A stretch of DNA of 13,023 nt from Desulfamplus sp. (GTDB taxonomy: Bacteria; Desulfobacterota; Desulfobacteria; Desulfobacterales; Desulfobacteraceae), in NCBI GenBank assembly GCA_015232935.1, contig JADFYT010000033.1, positions 1 to 13,023 on the forward strand. Direction: 5' to 3'. The translations under genes were made by a program, and so were the position numbers. Of the stretch, positions 1 through 6,572 are shown one piece after another. The stretch's first letter is position 1, and the number at the start of each line of letters is the position of its first letter. The notes below the pieces were generated by a model. The model ran no database searches and was not told where the DNA came from. It was given only the letters and a program-made list of their open reading frames with translations.

Positions 1-160
1 TTTGAAAACCATTTAAAGCCATTATTTATCAAGGGTGGTGCGTAACATTGAAAATTTAGAACTTGCGAGCAGTAAAGCCTGATTTGCAATACTGTATGTA
101 ACTACTGATCTTATTGAACATAATATTTTATAAAACCTAATTTTTACAGGGGAATCCAAA

Positions 161-1750
161 ATGGTGGAACTTCATAAAATGCTAAACGAAAAACTAAGTT
201 TTCATGATATTGACATTTCAACCATACTGTTTCATCTGCATGAAGGAGTTCTTGTTGCAGACACAGAGGGAATTATACTCTATTACAATACAACTCAATC
301 CCAGATTGATGACCTTGATATTGAGTATGCACTGGGAAAAAAAATAACAGATCTTTACAGGCTCAGCGAAAACACAAGTACAACCATGCGATGTATCAAA
401 ACCGGTCTTCCAGTGAGAGACCATGTGATAATATATCAGACAAGAACCGGTAAGGTTGCCAATACAATCAGCAATGTATTCCCTATTTTCAAAAACGGTA
501 AAATTGCGGGTGCAATAAGCTTTACCAAAGATTATCAGATGCTTGAAAATATAATTTCAACAGGCAAAGCGTCAAAAAAGGCAAGAGCCAGGGATAATGG
601 TACCCGGTTTACCTTTGCAAATTTAGTCGGAAATAATTCTGGACTTCTAAACGCTGTCAATATGGCGAAATTATCTGCTGATTCACCATCGCCCATAATG
701 CTTTCCGGAGAGACCGGAACCGGAAAAGAGATTTTTGCCCAGTCCATTCATAATTACAGATCCGCGTCCAAAAAAAAATTTATACCCATTAACTGCTCTG
801 CAATACCGGAAAACCTTCTGGAAGGGATACTGTTCGGGACATCCAAAGGAGCATTCACAGGCTCGATAGACAAAGCAGGTTTGTTTGAACAGGCCAACGG
901 GGGTACTATCTTTATGGACGAACTTGATTCAATGCCTTTATCCTTACAGGCAAAGGTGTTAAGAGTTGTGCAGGAAAAAAAGGTTCGCAGAGTTGGCTCA
1001 CTTGAAGAGACCAATTTAAACATTAAAATTATCAGCACTGTAAGCAAAGATCCAGATACCATTATCAAGAACGGCTCTCTTCGACTTGATCTTTTTTACA
1101 GGATGGGCGTGGTTTTTATCCTGATACCCCCTTTAAGAGAACGTATGGATGACATGGATTTGCTGATAGCCCACTTTATTGCAAAATTCAATGAGTCGCT
1201 TGGAGAACAGGTAACAGGGATTTCTGACAGAGTGAAAGCGATTTTTGGCAGCTATCCCTGGCCAGGAAATATAAGAGAGCTTGAGCATGTCATAGAGGGG
1301 GCGATGAATATCGTAAATGGGGATCACAGTATAAGATTGAAGCATCTTCCAGGGCATGTTCTAAGTCTTTTGAATGCTTCGGGAACTTTTTTTGATTCAA
1401 GCCATCTTTCAGAATATGAAAACAAAATTTCAAGGTACAGCAACGATTTTTCCAGACACAACAGTTTCTTTTCAGAAGAAGATCTTTCTATTCACATGCC
1501 ATCAGGTCATGAGGATTCCACAGTCTCATCAAGATTTTTATCATCTCAACAGTCAACCAAAAAACTGACACTTTTGGAAAGCCAGTCTGCCAATGAAAAA
1601 GAGCATATATGCAACGCACTGAAAGAAACAAATGGCAATGCGGCAAAGGCAGCAAGAATGCTGGGGCTTTCGCCTCAGTCTTTCCACTACAAGATAAAGA
1701 AATACCAGATTGACAAAAAAAAATTTGCTGCTGATACCTCTAACAAATAG
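161..1750 (+). CDS. PAS / AAA+ / Fis-type sigma-54-dependent transcriptional regulator (RocR-like)
   Basis: Predicted cytoplasmic enhancer-binding activator of sigma-54 RNA polymerase, 529 aa. Seen in the sequence: an N-terminal PAS-like sensor (about residues 18-135), then an AAA+ domain with Walker A GETGTGKE (183-190), a GAFTGS loop (230-235; the usual form is GAFTGA), Walker B IFMDE (250-254), the LFYR arginine-finger region (311-314) and YPWPGNIREL (365-374). A Ser-rich linker (about 403-470) leads to a Fis-type HTH (484-516, NGNAAKAARMLGLS). The ATG at 161 has an AGGGGAA ribosome site at 148-154. The PAS style (YYN..., TSTTMRCIKTGLPV) resembles the RocR group of arginine/amine-responsive regulators; this is from memory of the family. 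It is convergent with the BCCT transporter gene, so control of that carrier is plausible but unproven; I found no convincing -24/-12 promoter upstream of the transporter. The 3' end doubles as a hairpin for the opposite strand. Confidence 0.93.
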   Translation: MVELHKMLNEKLSFHDIDISTILFHLHEGVLVADTEGIILYYNTTQSQIDDLDIEYALGKKITDLYRLSENTSTTMRCIKTGLPVRDHVIIYQTRTGKVANTISNVFPIFKNGKIAGAISFTKDYQMLENIISTGKASKKARARDNGTRFTFANLVGNNSGLLNAVNMAKLSADSPSPIMLSGETGTGKEIFAQSIHNYRSASKKKFIPINCSAIPENLLEGILFGTSKGAFTGSIDKAGLFEQANGGTIFMDELDSMPLSLQAKVLRVVQEKKVRRVGSLEETNLNIKIISTVSKDPDTIIKNGSLRLDLFYRMGVVFILIPPLRERMDDMDLLIAHFIAKFNESLGEQVTGISDRVKAIFGSYPWPGNIRELEHVIEGAMNIVNGDHSIRLKHLPGHVLSLLNASGTFFDSSHLSEYENKISRYSNDFSRHNSFFSEEDLSIHMPSGHEDSTVSSRFLSSQQSTKKLTLLESQSANEKEHICNALKETNGNAAKAARMLGLSPQSFHYKIKKYQIDKKKFAADTSNK

Positions 1751-1766
1751 TGATCAGCAGCAAATT
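1715..1766 (-). terminator. Intrinsic terminator for the BCCT transporter transcript, embedded in the regulator's 3' end
   Basis: A perfect 14-bp inverted repeat, AATTTGCTGCTGAT (1722-1735) and its complement (1753-1766), encloses a 17-nt loop. On the minus strand the stem is followed directly by a run of T (complement of the A-run 1715-1721), which is the classical rho-independent layout. On the plus strand there is no T-run after the stem, so it should act mainly on leftward transcription. It spans the last codons and stop of the regulator and lies about 275 nt beyond the transporter stop, giving that mRNA a long 3' UTR. Confidence 0.72.
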
Positions 1767-1779
1767 GGGGATACCTTGC

Positions 1780-1841
1780 TTTTTATGTGAAAGTCTTTCA
1801 AAATAGCTGTAATCATGAGATTTTTATTTTTCGTTGTGGCG
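1780..1841 (+). repeat. Partial copy of the R1 downstream arm
   Basis: By eye, 62 nt here align without gaps to 4117-4178 with 45 identities. Shared blocks include TTTTAT, TGAAAGTCT, CTGTA, ATTTTT and TTGTG. At 4117 this segment directly follows a full R1 core; here it stands apart, preceded only by a short GGGGATACC that may be a remnant of the core tail. It lies between the convergent regulator and transporter genes. Confidence 0.55.
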
Positions 1842-1965
1842 GGACAATCTGCCATGTAAGTACCAGTGCTAAAGTTTTTACCTGCATCTATAGTTTAATA
1901 TGATAATAATATCAAATAATTATGATTTGAGTAACAGGAAGAAATTTTTAGGCTATTACTTATGT

Positions 1966-2038
1966 TATCATGAAAATGCTGTCTCGCTTTTCTTGCTTTC
2001 ATGGTCGAGGGTATCCAACAACACGGACATGCCCGTTT
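1966..2038 (+). repeat. Degenerate copy of dispersed element R1
   Basis: This copy lies just beyond the BCCT stop codon, in that gene's 3' UTR. ATCATGAAA (1967-1975) can pair with TTTCATGGT (1997-2005) through one G-U pair, with an enlarged loop. The tail GGGTATCCA...CACGGACATG...GTTT follows the same order as GGGTAGCCA...AACGGCCATGAATGTTT of the intact copies at 4054 and 7312. It is clearly more diverged than those two. Confidence 0.5.
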
Positions 2039-2040
2039 AT

Positions 2041-3555
2041 TTAGATTTTTTCCAGGCCAAGCGAGCGGAAAAACGCAAATATCATAATCACCATAAGCAA
2101 CATGAATGGAAAAGAGACTACAAAAGCGATTGTCTGAACAGCTTTCAGTCCGCCGGTCAACAGAAGCATTGATGCAATAGTGCTGCACAGAACCCCCCAG
2201 AATATTTTCAGACTGTTTTTGGGGTCAAGATTGCCATTTGAACTCATAACTCCAACTACATAGGTTGCAGAATCAGCCGATGTGATAAAAAATATGCATA
2301 CAAGAATCATGGAGAGCAGTGACATGACAAAACCCATTGGAAAATGGTCAAACATCACAAAAATTGCCATGGTAACATCTTTAAACGTTGCGTCCGCAAT
2401 TCCCACGGCAGTATCAGCAAGCTCCATGTGAATAGCTGTGCCTCCCATGATGCTAAACCAGATAGCACAAAGAAGAGTTGGGGCCAAAAGCGAACCAAGC
2501 ACAAACTCCTTGATGGTACGGCCCTTGGAAATTCTGGCGATAAATGCTCCGACAAAAGGAGCCCATGTAAGCCACCATGCCCAGTAAAAAACTGTCCACG
2601 CACCTATCCACTCATAGCCGGCATGTTTGGCAACCCCGCCTGTGGTATCCATGAAAAAACTCAACCAGACAATATTTTGAAAATAGTTTCCAAGTGATTC
2701 CATCAGATTTTTCAAAATATAGATCGTAGGGCCGGTCACTAGAATCAGAAGCATCAGGCCAAAGGCGATAACCATGTTGGTATTGCTCAAGATTTTAATA
2801 CCCTTATTCACACCGCTGACCGCTGATATAATATAAAGTATCGTAACTGCAACGATAATTGTGATTGAAACTGCTGTGGTATTGGGAATACCAAATAGTT
2901 TGTTCAAGCCGGTAGATACTTGCATGGCCCCAAGCCCAAGAGATGTGGCAACACCAAAAAGTGTTACAACAATGGATAGAGTATCAATAGATTTACCAAT
3001 AATACCCTCTACTCTTTCACGCCCGATGAGAGGTTCAAGAATCCAGCTCAACTGAAAGGGATTTCCTTTTCTGAAGTGAGAATAGGCAAGAAGCATTGCA
3101 ACAACAGCGTAACATGCCCAGGGATGAAGCCCCCAGTGAAAAAATGTAGTTCGCATGGCATCTGCAGCAGCCTGAGCAGACTTGGGCTCTGCAAATGGAG
3201 GTCCCGCAAAATGATACACCGGCTCCGCGACACCCCAGAATACAAGCCCAATGCCCATACCTGCGGCAAAAAGCATGGCAAACCATGAACCTATACTGAA
3301 CTCAGGCTCATCATCATCCTTGCCAAGTTTAACGGAGCCAAATTTACTGAATGCAACGCTAAAACAGAAGATAACAAAACCTGCCACAAACAAAAGATAT
3401 GACCAGCCAAAATTATTAATGAAAAACTTGAACAGCTTATCAAATATCTCTTTTACACCGTCCGGTGAAATCAAAGTCGCAATAATAAAAATAGCACAAC
3501 AGATTACCGAAGCAAACGTTACGCCTTTATTCATTGAATTTGAACTTTCCTGCAT
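2041..3555 (-). CDS. BCCT-family Na+-coupled betaine/choline/carnitine transporter
   Basis: Inner-membrane secondary carrier of 504 aa with about 12 hydrophobic segments spread over residues 12-496. Family marks seen: the glycine motif GMGIGLVFWGVAEP (99-112), which in BetP-type carriers forms the Na+/substrate site, and the aromatic box YWAWWLTWAPFVGAFIARIS (324-343) with Trp327, Trp328 and Trp331 in the substrate-cage positions. GMGIG is the form seen in betaine carriers, so glycine betaine or a related quaternary amine is the best substrate guess. The C-terminus stops at FFRSLGLEKI shortly after the last membrane segment, so the long osmosensing tail of BetP is missing; it may be nutritional rather than osmoregulated. 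The start is supported by AAGGAG at 3563-3568 (minus strand), 7 nt before the ATG. It is convergent with the PAS regulator. Confidence 0.95.
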   Translation of the reverse strand: MQESSNSMNKGVTFASVICCAIFIIATLISPDGVKEIFDKLFKFFINNFGWSYLLFVAGFVIFCFSVAFSKFGSVKLGKDDDEPEFSIGSWFAMLFAAGMGIGLVFWGVAEPVYHFAGPPFAEPKSAQAAADAMRTTFFHWGLHPWACYAVVAMLLAYSHFRKGNPFQLSWILEPLIGRERVEGIIGKSIDTLSIVVTLFGVATSLGLGAMQVSTGLNKLFGIPNTTAVSITIIVAVTILYIISAVSGVNKGIKILSNTNMVIAFGLMLLILVTGPTIYILKNLMESLGNYFQNIVWLSFFMDTTGGVAKHAGYEWIGAWTVFYWAWWLTWAPFVGAFIARISKGRTIKEFVLGSLLAPTLLCAIWFSIMGGTAIHMELADTAVGIADATFKDVTMAIFVMFDHFPMGFVMSLLSMILVCIFFITSADSATYVVGVMSSNGNLDPKNSLKIFWGVLCSTIASMLLLTGGLKAVQTIAFVVSFPFMLLMVIMIFAFFRSLGLEKI

Positions 3556-3700
3556 TGAAATACTCCTTAAATTTTAAATCGGGTTAATGTTTATAGTTTA
3601 TTGCTTAAAGCCATCAGCAAGAATTGATCTACCGGATATAATTTTAGCACTTCTGACGTTAATGAAGCGATATTTGATAGATTTTTAGTCATTCTTCATC

Positions 3701-3771
3701 TGTAGGTTGACACTTTTTATAGTCGCATCCCCCATTTTCAGGGGCTTGCTTTAAAAAAGTGTCAACTATTT
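3701..3771 (-). repeat. Dispersed element R2, copy A (nested inverted repeat)
   Basis: Outer arms GTTGACACTTTTT (3706-3718) and AAAAAGTGTCAAC (3754-3766) are perfect 13-bp complements. Inside lies CCCC (3730-3733) with GGGG (3741-3744) around an ATTTTCA loop. Read on the minus strand, the order GTTGACAC...CCCCTGAAAATGGGGG-ATGCG...ATAAAA...AACC matches 6108-6170 on the plus strand. It sits about 150 nt upstream of the transporter start, in its leader or promoter region. It may be a small palindromic repeat or a structured RNA; no T-run marks it as a simple terminator. Confidence 0.62.
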
Positions 3772-4021
3772 TTGAATATCTATGTGAAGGCACTGATTTT
3801 TAATGCATTTTTACTGTAAAAGATTAATGCATCTGATATATCTGAGATTAAACAGCAAACAACATACCAGAATAAAAAATCAGTCTAAAAAACTATTGCA
3901 CTGCAAAAATACAAATCAATTTTATATAAATATACTGAACGAGCATCATATTATTGTACAGCTTTCTATCAATTGAACCAGCCTAAAGTTTTAATAAAAA
4001 CAGCTTAACAGTACATCAATG

Positions 4022-4055
4022 TTTTTTATAAACATTTTTTTATAAACATTTTTTT
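4022..4055. repeat. 14-bp T-rich tandem repeat
   Basis: The unit TTTTTTTATAAACA occurs about 2.4 times: 4022-4034 (one T short), 4035-4048, then a third T7 run (4049-4055) that abuts the R1 hairpin. This is likely slippage-prone AT-rich DNA. The final T-run touches the hairpin arm ACCATGAAAAT. Confidence 0.7.
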
Positions 4056-4178
4056 ACCATGAAAATGCATTCTGATTTTCATGGTTCGGCGGGGTAGCCA
4101 CCTAACGGCCATGAATGTTTTATCTGAAAGTCTCTTGAACTATCTGTAGTTACAAGACTTTAATTTTTACTTGTGTCC
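4054..4178 (+). repeat. Dispersed element R1, most complete copy
   Basis: A perfect 11-bp hairpin has arms ACCATGAAAAT (4056-4066) and ATTTTCATGGT (4075-4085) with loop GCATTCTG. It is followed by CGGCGGGGTAGCCACC-TAACGGCCATGAATGTTT (to 4120). The same order recurs at 7312-7375 almost unchanged. The tail CCATGAA (4109-4115) can pair with TTCATGG (4078-4084), the same bases used by the first hairpin, so two exclusive folds are possible. The extension 4117-4178 is homologous to 1780-1841. It lies 110-235 nt upstream of the pgi start. Confidence 0.75.
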
Positions 4179-4273
4179 ATCAGGGCATGGCTGTTATCAG
4201 AACCATGAGATCATCAGCTTAAACTGCAATCATTATTGCATTGGAATTTATTGCAAAGACAAAACACAACATC

Positions 4274-4280
4274 AAAGGAG
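4274..4280 (+). promoter_or_regulatory. Ribosome binding site that fixes the pgi start
   Basis: AAAGGAG lies 9 nt before the ATG at 4290. The frame is open further upstream to an ATG at 4236, but that codon has no ribosome site and would add 18 residues foreign to the family, so 4290 is preferred. Confidence 0.85.
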
Positions 4281-4289
4281 AAAAAAACC

Positions 4290-6068
4290 ATGCTCAAAAC
4301 AATAAACCCCACGCAAACCTCAAGCTGGGAAAAGCTTACAAAGCACTATGAAATCATGAAAAATGTCCACATGAAGGATCTGTTTGCAAAAGAAAGCGAT
4401 CGATTTCAAAAATTTTCCATACGATGGAATGATATTCTTGTTGATTTTTCCAAAAATATCATCACATCTCAAACTCTCGATCTTTTATGTCAGCTTGCAC
4501 TTGAAACCTATCTCAAGGACGCAATAGACAAAATGTACTCAGGAGATAAAATCAACGGGACAGAGAACCGGCCGGTTCTGCATATTGCGTTGAGAAATAT
4601 GGATAATATTCCAATATTCGCTGACGGCAAGGATGTCATGCCAGATGTAAACAGAGTACTTTGTCAAATGGAGGATTTTTCTGAAAAAATAATATCCGGG
4701 AAGTGGAAAGGCTACACCGAAAAACCGATCCAGAGCATTGTCAATATTGGGATTGGCGGGTCTGATCTTGGGCCCGCAATGGTTACAGAGTGCCTCAAGC
4801 CTTATGCTCAAAAGAATCTGTCTGTGCATTTTATCTCCAATGTTGACGGAACTCACATCATGGAGACACTAAAAAAAACAAACCCTGAAACCACACTTTT
4901 CCTGATTGCGTCCAAAACATTTACAACACTCGAAACCATGACCAATGCCCACACAGCCAGAAGGTGGTTTCTTGAACATGCTGGCGATGAAAGAACCATA
5001 AAACACCATTTTGCAGCCATCTCGACCAATGCCTCTGCTGTTGAGGCATTTGGAATTGCACGAGAAAATATGTTTGAATTTTGGGATTGGGTTGGAGGAC
5101 GATATTCGCTGTGGTCTTCCATAGGTCTCTCTATTGCCTGTGCCGTGGGTTTCGAAAACTTCAAGGAACTGCTTGCCGGAGCCCACGAAATGGATAAACA
5201 TTTTAAAACCGCCCCTTTTGACAGGAATATCCCGGTAATTCTTGGATTGATAGGCATCTGGTACACAAATTTTTTTGGCACAAAAACAGAGGCTATCCTT
5301 CCTTATGATCAGTATATGCACAGATTTCCGGCCTATTTTCAACAGGGAAACATGGAAAGCAACGGCAAGAGTGTTGACAGAAATGGAGAGCAGATTGAAG
5401 AAACCTTTCAAAACAATTCATTTATTATGTCAAATACTCCATTGGACAACGCCATAGACACAAAAGATTCAAACCCACGCAATAATAATAACTTAGAGGG
5501 TATGAGCAGACAAAATACAAAAGGGTATGCGACAGGTCCTGTTATCTGGGGGGAACCCGGCACAAACGGACAACACGCGTTTTATCAGCTTATACATCAA
5601 GGAAGCCAGATGATTCCGGCGGACTTTCTTGCCCCGGCAATAAGCCACAACCCTGTCAAAAACCACCATAAAATCCTTTTATCCAATTATTTCGCACAAA
5701 CCGAGGCTCTTTTAAATGGAAGAAGTCTTGAGTCTGTGATTCAGGATATGAGAGCCAGAGGAAAAAGCGATTCAGAAATTGAAAAAATAGCCCCGCATAA
5801 GGTTTTCAGAGGAAACAGGCCCACAAATTCCATACTTTTTAAAAAGCTTACCCCCAGAACCATTGGCAGCCTTATTTCCATGTATGAACATAAAATATTT
5901 GTTCAGGGCATTATCTGGAATATATTCAGTTTTGACCAGTGGGGTGTCGAGCTTGGAAAAGAGCTTGCGGCAAAAATACTTCCGGAACTTGAAAATCCTG
6001 ATTCAATAACTTGCCACGACAGTTCAACAAACGGCCTTATAGCTACCTTTAAAGAGATGTGCCAGTAA
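4290..6068 (+). CDS. pgi: Glucose-6-phosphate isomerase with an internal Asn-rich insertion
   Basis: Cytoplasmic glycolytic/gluconeogenic enzyme interconverting glucose-6-phosphate and fructose-6-phosphate, 592 aa, of the E. coli/eukaryotic-type GPI family (E. coli Pgi is 549 aa). Both family signatures are present: WVGGRYSLWSSIG (267-279) and FDQWGVELGK (548-557). Catalytic residues can be placed by alignment from memory with E. coli Glu355, His386 and Lys514: Glu356 (GNMESNGK), His429 (GQHAFYQL) and Lys557. The offset jumps from +1 to +43 between Glu356 and His429, so about 42 extra residues are inserted after VDRNG (362-366) and before TGPVIWGEPG (415-424). The insert is polar, with an NNNN run (398-401). 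The frame is intact throughout and the core is well conserved, so the enzyme is probably active. It appears monocistronic, with R1 upstream and R2 about 40 nt downstream. Confidence 0.97.
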   Translation: MLKTINPTQTSSWEKLTKHYEIMKNVHMKDLFAKESDRFQKFSIRWNDILVDFSKNIITSQTLDLLCQLALETYLKDAIDKMYSGDKINGTENRPVLHIALRNMDNIPIFADGKDVMPDVNRVLCQMEDFSEKIISGKWKGYTEKPIQSIVNIGIGGSDLGPAMVTECLKPYAQKNLSVHFISNVDGTHIMETLKKTNPETTLFLIASKTFTTLETMTNAHTARRWFLEHAGDERTIKHHFAAISTNASAVEAFGIARENMFEFWDWVGGRYSLWSSIGLSIACAVGFENFKELLAGAHEMDKHFKTAPFDRNIPVILGLIGIWYTNFFGTKTEAILPYDQYMHRFPAYFQQGNMESNGKSVDRNGEQIEETFQNNSFIMSNTPLDNAIDTKDSNPRNNNNLEGMSRQNTKGYATGPVIWGEPGTNGQHAFYQLIHQGSQMIPADFLAPAISHNPVKNHHKILLSNYFAQTEALLNGRSLESVIQDMRARGKSDSEIEKIAPHKVFRGNRPTNSILFKKLTPRTIGSLISMYEHKIFVQGIIWNIFSFDQWGVELGKELAAKILPELENPDSITCHDSSTNGLIATFKEMCQ

Positions 6069-6572
6069 ACATTCCACATGTTAGGCATGCTTCATATCGC
6101 ATCAAGAGCAGTCGACATTCTTTAAATTAGTCCCCTGAAAACGGGTATGCGGCCGAATAAAATAGTAACCGGAAAATGAAGTATGCCATATGTTATTTAA
6201 AAAAAATCAACAGAATAAAAAAAATGTTATATTTGCTATTGCTTTTACATTTATCTTTTGCTATTTTTTACAGGGTGGTGTTATGAATGTATTGGTTTTA
6301 TACCCAGAAAATGGGGTGTAAAAATAATATCTTATAAAATTATAACTATAATAATACTATTGTATTCGGTATTGAAAAATAAAGGAGGTTTTACAAAAAA
6401 CAGCACTGACAAAAGATCATAATATCCAAAAAAGACTCGGTTGATAATAAAAAAAACCAAATATTTTTTTTAACTTCTCTTTTCTTTTAGCCTTACATTT
6501 TTTTGTGTATCAGAAAGGTGAATATGAAAAAATAATCAAACATATAACTATAAAAAATAAAGGAAAAAACAA
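6069..6572. other. 504-nt AT-rich intergenic region
   Basis: No supported gene is seen. It holds an R2 copy (6108-6170). At 6283-6321 there is a 12-codon frame (MNVLVLYPENGV) with GGGTGG just upstream. At 6381-6388 there is a perfect AAAGGAGG ribosome-like site with no start codon in range. Just after the pgi stop, AAACATTC...GTTAGG...GCT (6067-6091) weakly resembles the reverse of the R1 tail. No strong terminator for pgi is visible. Confidence 0.6.
6108..6170 (+). repeat. Dispersed element R2, copy B
   Basis: The order AGTCGACATT...CCCCTGAAAACGGGTATGCGGC...ATAAAA...AACC parallels the minus strand of 3701-3771. The CCCCTGAAAA and ATGCG blocks are identical and the flanking GTTGACAC-like arm is partly kept. 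The outer inverted repeat has decayed here. It lies 40 nt downstream of pgi. Confidence 0.55.

Larger units (their letters stand above)
3556..4289. other. 734-nt intergenic region between divergent transporter and pgi genes
   Basis: No credible gene is seen. The only open frame of note on the plus strand (from ATG at 3802, about 57 codons) lacks a ribosome site and reads like AT-rich noise. The region holds an R2 inverted-repeat element (3701-3771), a 14-bp T-rich tandem repeat (4022-4055), an R1 element with its extension (4054-4178), and the pgi ribosome site. The divergent promoters must lie here, but I could not pick out a convincing -35/-10 or -24/-12 pair. Confidence 0.7.

Noticed and set aside
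3788..3810. GGCACTGATTTTTAATGCA as a sigma-54 -24/-12 promoter
   Set aside because: The GG and GC dinucleotides are 16 bp apart instead of 12, and it does not point at a suitably placed start codon.
3802..3975. A ~57-codon plus-strand frame in the transporter-pgi gap
   Set aside because: It has no ribosome site and its Asn/Lys/Ile/His-rich composition is expected of AT-rich non-coding DNA.
4054..4120. R1 as a c-di-GMP (GEMM) riboswitch
   Set aside because: GGTAGCCACGCAACGG looked faintly similar, but the conserved GEMM core and its stems are absent. The element also occurs downstream of genes and in degenerate form, more like a repeat.
4236..4289. Upstream ATG extending pgi by 18 residues
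   Set aside because: It has no ribosome site, and the added residues (MHWNLLQRQNTTSKEKKT) do not fit the family. The ATG at 4290 has AAAGGAG at good spacing.
4869..5411. A 180-codon open frame on the minus strand inside pgi
   Set aside because: It is antisense to the well-conserved pgi, with no recognisable domain or ribosome site; it is a by-product of the pgi codon pattern.
5388..5510. The pgi insertion as an in-frame mobile element bounded by GAGCAGA repeats (5388-5394, 5504-5510)
   Set aside because: The 7-bp direct repeat is too short to trust, the interval between copies is not a multiple of three, and no inverted repeats mark the ends.
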